A stretch of 30,238 bases of DNA from Bacteroides sp. Its GTDB lineage: Bacteria > Bacteroidota > Bacteroidia > Bacteroidales > Bacteroidaceae. The translations under genes were made by a program, and so were the position numbers. Where the stretch lies: NCBI GenBank assembly GCA_030151635.1, contig JASLDF010000006.1, forward strand, positions 1-30,238. Direction: 5' to 3'. The notes under the pieces were generated by a model. The model worked only from the letters and a program-made list of their open reading frames with translations, had not been told where the DNA came from and searched no databases. This document shows, in pieces, positions 15,118-22,875 of this stretch. The stretch's first letter is position 1, and each line of letters starts with the position of its first letter.

Positions 15118-16071
15118 ATGCGCTCAATCAATTTTAAGTTAGTTTTTCTTCTAGCTTTTTTTGTGTTAATATCTTTCTCAATTCAGGCACAGAAAAGAAG
15201 TCCTAAGGTTGAAGCTTATATTCATAAATATAAAGCAACAGCAATTCAAGAGATGAAAGCCTACAAGATTCCTGCTAGTATTACATTGGCTCAAGGAATT
15301 TTAGAAAGTGGCTCTGGAGAGAGCCAATTGGCAAAAAAAAGCAATAACCACTTTGGAATTAAATGTGGAAAGAGTTGGAAAGGTAAAAAGACGTATCACA
15401 AAGATGATGGTCCCAATGATTGTTTCCGTGTGTATCAATCTCCTATGGAGTCATACCGAGATCACTCTACATTTTTAGCGAATGGTACTCGCTATGCTTT
15501 TCTTTTTGATTTAAACATTCGTGACTACAAAGGTTGGGCACGAGGTTTGAAAAAAGCAGGTTATGCTACAGCTCCTTCTTATGCAAATCAATTAATTACG
15601 CTGATTGAAACCTATGAACTATATCAATACGATTCTGCAAAATCAGCCAAGATTAGTAAGTCGAATGAGAAATGGTTCCGTGTAAGAAAAGGTCGAAAAT
15701 CAGCTGAGGCAGAAATGGCATTAAGACCCATTAATCCTCACCAAGTATTTATTAATAATGACTTGGTATATATTGTAGCTCGTACTGGAGATACGTTTGA
15801 AGACTTGCATAGAGAGTTTGGGATAAGTGCAAAAAAACTGATTAAGTATAATGAATTACATGCTGGCTACACTTTAGAGAATGGAGATGTAATTTATCTT
15901 CGCAATAAACGTAAGAAATCTTTGACTAAGTCTATCTATAAGGTGAGATCAGGAGATTCTGTTCATACAATTTCTCAGGCGATGGGGGTTAAAATGAAGA
16001 CTATTTATAAGTTGAATAAAAAGGACTTTAATTACGTTCCACAAGTTGGAGATGTTCTAAGAGTGCGATAA
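15118..16071 (+). CDS. Secreted glucosaminidase (GH73) with two LysM repeats
   Basis: This is a predicted peptidoglycan hydrolase of 317 aa. A signal peptide (about residues 1-25, ending SIQAQ) is followed by a glucosaminidase domain to about residue 180. The domain carries LAQGILESGSGESQLAKKSN with catalytic Glu63, NHFGIKC, and YATAPSYANQLITLIE. Two LysM modules follow: VYIVARTGDTFEDLHREFGI ending VIYLRN, and IYKVRSGDSVHTISQAMGV ending VLRVR. LysM modules bind glycan strands, so the enzyme should act at the cell wall. It diverges from cdd and is closed by a strong terminator. The exact bond cut (N-acetylglucosaminidase or another glycosidase activity) is inferred from the family. Confidence 0.93.
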   Translation: MRSINFKLVFLLAFFVLISFSIQAQKRSPKVEAYIHKYKATAIQEMKAYKIPASITLAQGILESGSGESQLAKKSNNHFGIKCGKSWKGKKTYHKDDGPNDCFRVYQSPMESYRDHSTFLANGTRYAFLFDLNIRDYKGWARGLKKAGYATAPSYANQLITLIETYELYQYDSAKSAKISKSNEKWFRVRKGRKSAEAEMALRPINPHQVFINNDLVYIVARTGDTFEDLHREFGISAKKLIKYNELHAGYTLENGDVIYLRNKRKKSLTKSIYKVRSGDSVHTISQAMGVKMKTIYKLNKKDFNYVPQVGDVLRVR

Positions 16072-16086
16072 ACTCACTGCATAGTT

Positions 16087-16130
16087 AAAAAAGAATGCCT
16101 GGATAATTAATTATCCAGGCATTCTTTTTT
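16087..16130. terminator. Bidirectional terminator between the glucosaminidase and the WecB-like gene
   Basis: A perfect 22-bp inverted repeat without spacer has its centre between 16108 and 16109. Its core is AAGAATGCCTGGATAATT on the left arm. The outer A and T runs give a U-tract on either strand. Confidence 0.88.
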
Positions 16131-16304
16131 ATATGTTTTAATATTGCAATGCTCAGTTTTTATTAAAAGTGAAATAAAAGAATAGGGAAATAAATGTTGT
16201 ATCTTGTTATTAATTAGATTATTAATAAATATGAGGATAGAATCATTTATCCCTAAAAGTCAGAAATATCAAGAGATATATCAATTTAGCACAGTTCTTT
16301 ATTC

Positions 16305-17390
16305 TTATTGGTTATTGATGATTTGAACTATACGTTCTGCAGTTCTTCCGTCCCAGCGTTCAGGTAATTTTCCAGTTTTCCATTCGTTGTTATTTAGCCT
16401 TGTCAAAGCTTCGGTTAGTCGCTCGGGATCTTCACCAACTAGCTCGTTTGTACCCATTCTCCATGTTTCAGGATGTTCTGCATAGTCGCTCAGTGTAATA
16501 CAAGGTACTCCTAAGAAGGTAGCTTCTTCAGCAACATTCCCCGAATCAGTAATAATTGCTTTTGCTCTATCTACCAAGTAGCCAAAATGAAGGTAATTTT
16601 GAGAAGGCATGACTTTTAAATCAGGATTATCTATCTCTAAATCATTGATGGCTTCTTCTATATAAGGTCGTACCGGTGCTACAATTGAGCAGTCTTTGTT
16701 ATTTTTTAATATAGAATCAATTAAAGCTTTAAAATTCGCTTTGTTTCTAATTAAACTACGCTTGTTAATGGTCAGTAGAATGTATTTCTTTTCCTCTAGT
16801 TTCAATACGTTAAACCACGTTGGCTTAATCAATCTGTTTCTATTAAAACGAATAGTGTCTATTAGGATATTACCGACGTGATAAACTTGTGTTTCAGAAG
16901 TTCCAGATTGGTTTAAATTTCTGTTGGCATCAGATCCTGCTGTAAACAAGTAGTCGGAAATACTATCAGTAACAATACGGTTCATTTCTTTTGGCATATT
17001 GATATCAAAAGAACGAGTACCTGCCACTAGGTGTGCTACTTTAATACCTCTTTTCTTTGCAGTAATAGCACAACTCATTGTTGCTGTTAAATCGTCTACA
17101 ACAAGAACGATTTGCGTTGGGTTTTGCTCTAGCTCTTTATCAAAGGCAATCATAATTTTAGCAGCAAGTTCTGCAAAGCTACGATCATCAATTCCTAAAA
17201 ATGCATCTGGTCCTTTGATATCAAGATCTGAAAAAAGAGAGTCATCAATAGACGGATCATTTGCCTTACCCGTGTAGATTAAGCGATAAGAAATTTTATT
17301 TCCAGTATCTTGTGTATTGTTAATAGCCCTAATGATTGGAGCAATTTTCATGAAATTTGGGCGAGCCCCAGCAACAATAGTTATTTTCAT
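16305..17390 (-). CDS. UDP-GlcNAc 2-epimerase (WecB) fold protein lacking expected catalytic residues
   Basis: This 361 aa protein has the GT-B epimerase fold: VAGARPNFMK (residues 6-15), VGNILIDTI, and ITDSGNVAEEATFLGVPCI (about 280-298). Automatic annotation would call it non-hydrolysing UDP-N-acetylglucosamine 2-epimerase. Aligned by eye to the family, the expected catalytic positions have changed. Asp100 is kept (equivalent to Asp95 of E. coli WecB), but HVEAGLR reads HLVAGTR (Glu to Val122), PEExNR reads PKEMNR (Glu to Lys134), and the T-x-HRRE segment reads TINKRSL (His to Asn209). The TERPE motif is AEHPE. The UDP-binding side looks better preserved than the catalytic side. It may bind a nucleotide sugar without epimerising it. 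No polysaccharide gene is adjacent. Confidence 0.75.
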   Translation of the reverse strand: MKITIVAGARPNFMKIAPIIRAINNTQDTGNKISYRLIYTGKANDPSIDDSLFSDLDIKGPDAFLGIDDRSFAELAAKIMIAFDKELEQNPTQIVLVVDDLTATMSCAITAKKRGIKVAHLVAGTRSFDINMPKEMNRIVTDSISDYLFTAGSDANRNLNQSGTSETQVYHVGNILIDTIRFNRNRLIKPTWFNVLKLEEKKYILLTINKRSLIRNKANFKALIDSILKNNKDCSIVAPVRPYIEEAINDLEIDNPDLKVMPSQNYLHFGYLVDRAKAIITDSGNVAEEATFLGVPCITLSDYAEHPETWRMGTNELVGEDPERLTEALTRLNNNEWKTGKLPERWDGRTAERIVQIINNQ

Positions 17391-17606
17391 TCTCTTATAA
17401 TTTTCAAAACAACAGTAAGCTAATTATCTTTACAATTAGTTCCTTTGTTAGTATATAAATCAAATATATTGAATAAAGTTACCTTAAACTAGTCAAATAC
17501 GTATAAAAATAAAAAGAATATTTTAAGATTTTATTTAATCTGTATTGAGAAAGAATACAATTAAATTTCCTTCATTTTAATGGAAGATTTAAAACACGAT
17601 TTTAAC

Positions 17607-19049
17607 ATGATGAACAAGAAATTACTTATAGCAGGAATGCTATCTACACTAACAATCCCTAGCGGTATTGCAGCTAAGGTTAGTAAGACTAAAAACATGA
17701 AGCCTAACGTTGTTTTTATCATAGCTGATGATATGGGTTACGGAGATTTAAGTTGTTATGGTCAAGAAAAGTTTGATACTCCCAACATTGATAAAGTAGC
17801 ATTGCAAGGTATGCGTTTTACACAATGTTATTCAGGAACTACGGTAAGTGCTCCTTCTCGTTCAAGCTTGATGACTGGTCTTCATACTGGGCATACTCCA
17901 ATTCGTGGTAACCATGAGGTGCAACCTGAAGGACAGTTCCCAATACCTGCAGGAACGAACACGATGTTTAAATTATTTAAAGAAGCTGGCTATAATACTG
18001 GTGCATTTGGTAAATGGGGATTAGGCTCACCTGGATCGGAAGGAGATCCTAACAATCAGTTTGTAGATGAATTCTATGGTTATAACTGTCAATTATTAGC
18101 ACATAACTATTATCCAGATCATTTATGGCACAATCAGACTCGAATCGATTTACCCGATAATGACAATGGCGGGTTTGGTACATACTCTCAAGATTTAATT
18201 CATAGAGCTTGTTTAGACTATTTGGAAAAACAAACAGAGGAAAAGCCATTCTTTCTGTTTGTACCATCGGTGCTTCCGCATGCAGAGTTAATTGTTCCAG
18301 AGGATAGCATCATTCAAAAGTTGAGAGGGAAGTATCCTGAAAAACCATACCATGGAACGGATTCGGGGCCAGCATTTCGAAAAGGAGGTTATTGTTCTCA
18401 AGTATACCCTCGTGCTACTTTTGCAGCTATGATTAAACGTTTAGATGTTTACGTGGGGCAGATTGTAGAACAATTAAAAGCGCAAGGATTATACGATAAT
18501 ACATTAATAATTATCACAAGTGATAATGGTCCTCATCAAGAAGGAGGGGCAGATCCTGACTTTTTTAACAGTAATGGTATCTATCGAGGTTATAAACGTG
18601 ATCTATATGAGGGAGGAATTCGTGTACCTTTAATTGCTGCTTGGAAGAATAATATTCCTGCAGGTACATCCTCAAATTTTATGTGTGCATTTTGGGATTT
18701 AATGCCAACCTTTGCTCAGGTGATTGGGGTTAAAGATAAAAAGTATTGTGGGGATGGTTTAAGTATTTTACCTACCTTTTTACAAAAAGGGAAGCAGTTA
18801 GAACACGACCACTTGTATTTCGAGTTTCAAGAATTTGGGGGGCGACAAGCTGTGAGACAAGGAAATTGGAAACTGCTTCGTCAGAATATTCGAAAAGATG
18901 GAGGCTTTTATGAGTTATATAATGTAGCGTCCGATCCATCTGAAAAATGGAATGTTATTAATGACTATCCTGAAATAGCTAATCAGTTGAAAATGTTAAT
19001 TGAAGCTAGCCATGTTGAAGATACTAACTGGCCTTTGTTGAAAAGATAG
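17607..19049 (+). CDS. Secreted sulfatase, serine-type (arylsulfatase A-like)
   Basis: It is predicted to hydrolyse sulfate esters outside the cytoplasm. The signal peptide MMNKKLLIAGMLSTLTIPSGIAA supports a start at ATG 17607 (or 17610). The in-frame ATG 17580 would place nine hydrophilic residues before it. Sulfatase motifs are NVVFIIADDMGYGDLSCYG, with the metal-binding Asp pair, and SAPSRSSLMTG, where Ser81 sits at the position converted to formylglycine. Also present are GKWGLG and IITSDNGPHQEGG. A Ser instead of Cys means maturation by an anSME-type radical SAM enzyme, which is not in this window. The preferred sulfated substrate cannot be read. It diverges from the WecB-like gene and is closed by a shared terminator. 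Confidence 0.92.
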   Translation: MMNKKLLIAGMLSTLTIPSGIAAKVSKTKNMKPNVVFIIADDMGYGDLSCYGQEKFDTPNIDKVALQGMRFTQCYSGTTVSAPSRSSLMTGLHTGHTPIRGNHEVQPEGQFPIPAGTNTMFKLFKEAGYNTGAFGKWGLGSPGSEGDPNNQFVDEFYGYNCQLLAHNYYPDHLWHNQTRIDLPDNDNGGFGTYSQDLIHRACLDYLEKQTEEKPFFLFVPSVLPHAELIVPEDSIIQKLRGKYPEKPYHGTDSGPAFRKGGYCSQVYPRATFAAMIKRLDVYVGQIVEQLKAQGLYDNTLIIITSDNGPHQEGGADPDFFNSNGIYRGYKRDLYEGGIRVPLIAAWKNNIPAGTSSNFMCAFWDLMPTFAQVIGVKDKKYCGDGLSILPTFLQKGKQLEHDHLYFEFQEFGGRQAVRQGNWKLLRQNIRKDGGFYELYNVASDPSEKWNVINDYPEIANQLKMLIEASHVEDTNWPLLKR

Positions 19050-19056
19050 AATATAA

Positions 19057-19090
19057 AAAAGAGCGTTTAGGTTAATCTAAACGCTCTTTT
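19057..19090. terminator. Bidirectional terminator between the sulfatase and dnaJ
   Basis: A 14-bp perfect stem, AAAAGAGCGTTTAG (19057-19070) and CTAAACGCTCTTTT (19077-19090), encloses a 6-nt loop, with extra A residues before it. Confidence 0.9.
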
Positions 19091-19110
19091 ATTTTATGAA
19101 TTTCAAGAAT

Positions 19111-20301
19111 CTATCTAAATAAGTTCTTGAAATTATTTGTCATTTTCTCTTTGTCAGATTCTGAAGGTTGGAAATTCTTAACATCTTTAAGTGCCTCTAC
19201 GGCTTTCTTATCATCACCTTTAAGACTTTCAGGTATAAAGATATTGATGTTTACTAATAAATCTCCAGTAGAACCACTATAACCATAGCTGTTTAAGCTA
19301 GGAAGGCCTTTACCCTTAAGACGTAATATCTTTCCAGGTTGAGTACCAGCTGCAATTTTTAATTTAGCTTTACCACTTAACGTAGGAACTTCAACCTCTC
19401 CACCTAATATGGCAGTAGGTACATCAAGTAATAAATTATAAACAAGATTATTACCATCTCTAATTAACTCCTTATCTGGAATTTCAGAAATGAGAATGAT
19501 TAAATCTCCCGGTACTCCGTTGTGTTTACCTGCATTTCCTTTGCCAGACATAGAAAGTTGCATACCATCTTGAACTCCAGCAGGGATGTTAATTGTAACA
19601 ACTTCTTCACCTTGCATGATGCCTTCACCAGAACACTTTTTACATTTATTCTTGATGATTTTACCTTCTCCATGACAAGTTGTACAAGTAACCTGAGTTT
19701 GCATAGTACCTAAAATTGTTTGTTGATTTACAATTTTAGCTCCGGAACCATTACAGCTTGGACATGTTTCAGAGTCGCTATTACCTTCAGCACCTGTTCC
19801 GTGACAATGGTCACAGTTTACGTACTTTTTAATTTTTATTTTCTTTTCAGCACCTTCGGCAATCTCCTTTAAGGTCATTTTAACCCTTATTCTAAGGTCG
19901 CTTCCACGGAATCTTCGAGGCTGGCTTCTGCGACTTCCACCGCCACCAAAACCGCCGAACCCGCCGCCAAAGCCTCCTCCGCCGCCGAATACATCTCCAA
20001 ACATAGAGAAGATGTCATCCATAGACATGCCTTGACCTCCGAAACCGCCAAAACCACCATCTCCTCCAGCACCACCGACGCCTGCATGACCAAATTGATC
20101 ATATCTAGCACGTTTGTCGGCATTACTTAGAATTTCGTATGCTTCTGCAGCTTCTTTAAATTTATCTTCAGCTTCCTTATCACCAGGATTTTTATCGGGG
20201 TGATATTGAATAGCCTTTTTTCGATAGGCTTTCTTTATCTCTGCTTCCGTAGCTGTCTTTTCGACGCCCAGTACTTCGTAGTAATCTCTTTTATTAGCCA
20301 T
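19111..20301 (-). CDS. dnaJ: Chaperone protein DnaJ (Hsp40)
   Basis: This is a cytoplasmic co-chaperone that delivers unfolded substrates to DnaK and stimulates its ATPase. The 396 aa protein is a full type I DnaJ. The J domain (about 1-70) has the HPD motif at residues 34-36. A Gly/Phe-rich linker covers about 75-125. The zinc domain has four CxxCxGxG repeats (CDHCHGTG, CPSCNGSG, CTTCHGEG, CKKCSGEG). The C-terminal substrate-binding region includes NIPAGVQDGM and GDLIILISE. It follows grpE with a 4-nt gap, so they share an mRNA. dnaK is not in the window. Confidence 0.98.
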   Translation of the reverse strand: MANKRDYYEVLGVEKTATEAEIKKAYRKKAIQYHPDKNPGDKEAEDKFKEAAEAYEILSNADKRARYDQFGHAGVGGAGGDGGFGGFGGQGMSMDDIFSMFGDVFGGGGGFGGGFGGFGGGGSRRSQPRRFRGSDLRIRVKMTLKEIAEGAEKKIKIKKYVNCDHCHGTGAEGNSDSETCPSCNGSGAKIVNQQTILGTMQTQVTCTTCHGEGKIIKNKCKKCSGEGIMQGEEVVTINIPAGVQDGMQLSMSGKGNAGKHNGVPGDLIILISEIPDKELIRDGNNLVYNLLLDVPTAILGGEVEVPTLSGKAKLKIAAGTQPGKILRLKGKGLPSLNSYGYSGSTGDLLVNINIFIPESLKGDDKKAVEALKDVKNFQPSESDKEKMTNNFKNLFR

Positions 20302-20305
20302 ATAT

Positions 20306-20896
20306 TTATTCTCCTACAACAACTTTAGCGTGTCTAATTACCTTATCGTTTAGCGTATATCCAGTTTGCACACAATCTAAAATTTTACCCTTCAACTCTT
20401 CTGTAGGTGCAGGAATAACAGCTATTGCTTCATGGTAATCAGTATCTAACTCTTTTTTATCTGTCTCAATAGTTTTAACGCCATTTTTATCAAGGGTTTT
20501 AATTAGCTTATCATAAATTAATTCAACCCCCTCTTTTACAGCATGAACATCTTCTGCAGTTTCCATTGATTTAATGGCTCTTTCCATATCATCAACTACA
20601 GGAAGAATACTAGAAATACTTCTTTCTCCACCATTAAGGATTAATTCAGACTTCTCTTTTAGAGTTCGTTTACGATAGTTGTCGAATTCAGCAGAAAGTC
20701 TTAAGTATTTGTCTTTTTGATCTTCTAGAGCAGCTTGAAGTTTCTCAATAAGTGAAGTTTCATCTTCTTCCTGATTTTCTGTTTCTGCGCTATTTTCAGT
20801 TGTATTAATGTCCTCTTGACTTTGCTCTACTTCTTCGTGTAGACCAGAGTTATCTTCAAATTTTTCTTCTGAAGTATGTTTAGTCTCTTTATTCAT
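20306..20896 (-). CDS. grpE: Nucleotide exchange factor GrpE
   Basis: It releases ADP from DnaK. The 196 aa protein begins with an acidic, low-complexity N-terminal arm (about 1-50, rich in Glu, Gln, Ser and Asp), then a long coiled coil with LQAALEDQKDKYLRLSAEFD and YRKRTLKEK, and the C-terminal beta domain with GVELIYDKLIKTLDKNGV, DYHEAIAVIP and GYTLNDKVIRHAKVVV. These are all GrpE landmarks. It is the first gene of a grpE-dnaJ operon and diverges from the ABC-F gene. Confidence 0.97.
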   Translation of the reverse strand: MNKETKHTSEEKFEDNSGLHEEVEQSQEDINTTENSAETENQEEDETSLIEKLQAALEDQKDKYLRLSAEFDNYRKRTLKEKSELILNGGERSISSILPVVDDMERAIKSMETAEDVHAVKEGVELIYDKLIKTLDKNGVKTIETDKKELDTDYHEAIAVIPAPTEELKGKILDCVQTGYTLNDKVIRHAKVVVGE

Positions 20897-20951
20897 ATTA
20901 TATGCTTGTTATATTATCTCAACTTATAGTTAATTTTTAAGGTGCAAAAAG

Positions 20952-20991
20952 TTTGCCATAACCCAAAATGTCATAAGAAATGGCAAAGATA
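20952..20991 (-). promoter_or_regulatory. grpE-dnaJ promoter region with flanking inverted repeat
   Basis: On the minus strand TATCTTTG (20991-20984) fits TAnnTTTG. It overlaps one arm of an 8-bp inverted repeat, TTTGCCAT (20952-20959) and ATGGCAAA (20980-20987), whose other arm lies just past the expected start of transcription. About 20 nt upstream of the -7 box is TGACA-GAT-TGTCA (21001-21013), a second small palindrome. A repressor site is possible but not shown. No CIRCE element was seen. Confidence 0.45.
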
Positions 20992-21045
20992 TCTTTTTTA
21001 TGACAGATTGTCACTAATGCTGATTTCTAATTTCCAATAAATGAC

Positions 21046-21053
21046 TACCTTTG
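21046..21053 (+). promoter_or_regulatory. Possible -7 element for the ABC-F gene
   Basis: TACCTTTG matches TAnnTTTG and lies 34 nt before ATG 21088. The -33 box is not clear. Confidence 0.45.
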
Positions 21054-21087
21054 CATTCAATAATTTTAGAACTATAATAATAATAGG

Positions 21088-22701
21088 ATGATAACAGCTT
21101 CTAACATATCTGTTCAATTTGGTAAAAGAGTGTTGTTCAACGACGTGAACTTAAAGTTTACTAGTGGGAACTGCTATGGTATAATCGGTGCAAACGGAGC
21201 CGGTAAATCTACTTTCTTAAGAGTGATCTCGGGAGAGTTAGACCCTACAACTGGGAATGTCAGTTTGGGTTCAGGTGAGAGATTATCTGTGTTGAGTCAA
21301 GATCACTACAAGTGGGATGAATTTACAGTTTTAGATACTGTAATGATGGGACACACAATTCTTTGGGACATCATGAAACAACGTGATATCCTTTACGCTA
21401 AGCCTGACTTTAATGATGAAGATGGTTTGAAAGTTGCTGATCTAGAAGAAAAGTTTGCTGAGCTTGATGGCTGGAATGCCGAAAGTGATGCTGCTTCATT
21501 GCTTAGTGGTTTGGGAATAAAAGAAGATCTTCATTATACCATTGTTGGCGAGTTGAGTGGTAAACAAAAAGTACGTGTTATGTTGGCTCAAGCTTTATAT
21601 GGAGAACCAGATAACTTACTTCTTGATGAGCCTACCAATGATTTGGATATGGAGACTGTTAACTGGTTGGAAGATTATCTAGCGAATTGTGAACATACTG
21701 TTTTAGTAGTTAGTCACGACCGTCACTTTCTAGACTCTGTTTCTACACATACTGTTGATATTGATTTCAATAAAATCAATATGTTTGCTGGTAACTATAG
21801 TTTCTGGTACGAATCAAGTCAATTGGCTCTGAGACAACAACAAAACCAAAAAGCAAAAGCTGAGGAGAAGAAAAAAGAATTGGAGGAGTTTATCCGTCGT
21901 TTTAGTGCTAACGTTGCGAAGAGCCGTCAAGCAACTAGCCGTAGAAAGATGTTGGATAAATTAAATGTTGATGAAATTAAACCTTCTTCAAGAAAGTACC
22001 CAGGTATTATTTTCACTCCAGAACGTGAACCAGGCAACCAAATTCTTGAAGTATCAGGTTTGGCAGCTAATGGACCTGATGATTTGAAATTATTCAAAGA
22101 TGTTAGTTTCAACGTTGAAAAGGACGATAAAATTGTATTCATCTCGCGAGATCCACGTGCTATGACTGCTTTCTTCCAAATTATTAATGGAAATCAGGAG
22201 CCTCTAGCAGGTACATTTAAATGGGGGGTTACAATTACGACTGCTTATTTGCCACTAGATAATACTGATTTTTTTGAAAGCGAGTTAAATTTAGTTGATT
22301 GGTTAGGCCAATTTAGTTCAGGTAACGAGGTTTACTTGAAGAGCTTCTTGGGTAAGATGTTATTCTCTGGAGAAGAGGTTTTGAAGAAAGTTAATGTACT
22401 TTCGGGAGGAGAGAAAATGAGATGTATGATTGCTCGTATGCAAATGACGAATGCAAACTGTCTAGTACTTGATACTCCTACGAATCACTTAGACCTTGAA
22501 TCAATTCAAGCTTTCAATAATAACTTGAAGCTCTACAAGGGTAATGTATTGTTTGCTTCACATGACCATGAATTTATTCAAACAGTAGCAAATCGTATTA
22601 TTGAATTAACACCAAATGGTATTATCGATAAGATGATGAGTTATGATGATTATATCCACTCGGATCACATTAAAGAGCTAAGAGATAAAATGTATAAGTA
22701 A
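21088..22701 (+). CDS. ABC-F family ATPase (YbiT-like), second ATP site degenerate
   Basis: This is a soluble protein of 537 aa with two ABC domains and no membrane segment. ABC-F proteins act on ribosomes. Domain 1 is intact: Walker A GANGAGKST (residues 34-42), signature LSGKQ (156-160) and Walker B LLLDEPTNDLD (177-187). A charged linker with FIRRFSANVAKSRQATSRRK (ABC_tran_Xtn type) joins the domains. In domain 2 the signature LSGGEK (438-443) is normal. The Walker A position (about 351-363, FISRDPRAMTAFF) has no GxxGxGKS/T, and the Walker B catalytic Glu is Thr463 (LDTPTNHLD). So only one side is likely to bind ATP through Walker A. YbiT-type members are the closest match by length and the TPTNHLDLESIQAF segment. 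The gene diverges from grpE. Confidence 0.92.
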   Translation: MITASNISVQFGKRVLFNDVNLKFTSGNCYGIIGANGAGKSTFLRVISGELDPTTGNVSLGSGERLSVLSQDHYKWDEFTVLDTVMMGHTILWDIMKQRDILYAKPDFNDEDGLKVADLEEKFAELDGWNAESDAASLLSGLGIKEDLHYTIVGELSGKQKVRVMLAQALYGEPDNLLLDEPTNDLDMETVNWLEDYLANCEHTVLVVSHDRHFLDSVSTHTVDIDFNKINMFAGNYSFWYESSQLALRQQQNQKAKAEEKKKELEEFIRRFSANVAKSRQATSRRKMLDKLNVDEIKPSSRKYPGIIFTPEREPGNQILEVSGLAANGPDDLKLFKDVSFNVEKDDKIVFISRDPRAMTAFFQIINGNQEPLAGTFKWGVTITTAYLPLDNTDFFESELNLVDWLGQFSSGNEVYLKSFLGKMLFSGEEVLKKVNVLSGGEKMRCMIARMQMTNANCLVLDTPTNHLDLESIQAFNNNLKLYKGNVLFASHDHEFIQTVANRIIELTPNGIIDKMMSYDDYIHSDHIKELRDKMYK

Positions 22702-22742
22702 TATAGGTGTAAATTATTTATAATAAATCGCCTTATATTTTT

Positions 22743-22790
22743 AAAGTGTAACTTGAAGGTTATTAAAACTTTTGAGTTGCACTTTTTTAT
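22743..22790 (+). terminator. Terminator of the ABC-F gene
   Basis: A 17-bp stem (AAAGTGTAACTTGAAGG, 22743-22759, with CTTTTGAGTTGCACTTT, 22769-22785) contains four G-U wobbles and a 9-nt loop. It runs into further T residues. Confidence 0.75.
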
Positions 22791-22851
22791 TAATGATTCC
22801 ATTAATATAGATTCGGCCCATTTTCCTGAGAATTTAACATGAAAATTATAT

Positions 22852-22873
22852 GGGCTTACAGTCAAAAGAGGGG
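22852..22873 (+). repeat. Putative left terminal inverted repeat of the decayed IS
   Basis: It shares the 8-base core GTCAAAAG and the outer and inner GGG with the right end at 24031-24052, with the same spacing. Confidence 0.5.
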
Positions 22874-22875
22874 GA

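Noticed and set aside
16131..16304. Possible small RNA or gene between the terminator and the WecB-like gene
   Set aside because: AT-rich sequence with no ORF, no strong stem and no promoter match.
17391..17579. Promoter of the WecB-like gene from CAAATATA at 17461-17468 (TATATTTG on the minus strand)
   Set aside because: The nearest upstream TTG equivalent is about 25 nt away, longer than the normal spacing, so the match was too weak to list.
17580..17606. Earlier ATG for the sulfatase
   Set aside because: It would put nine mostly hydrophilic residues before a clean signal peptide. ATG 17607 or 17610 fits export better.
19887..20123. 78-codon frame on the minus strand inside dnaJ
   Set aside because: It is a shadow of the Gly/Phe-rich repeat of dnaJ in another frame, with low-complexity Ala/Val/Glu composition.
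20897..21087. CIRCE operator for grpE-dnaJ
   Set aside because: The consensus TTAGCACTC-N9-GAGTGCTAA is not present in either orientation.
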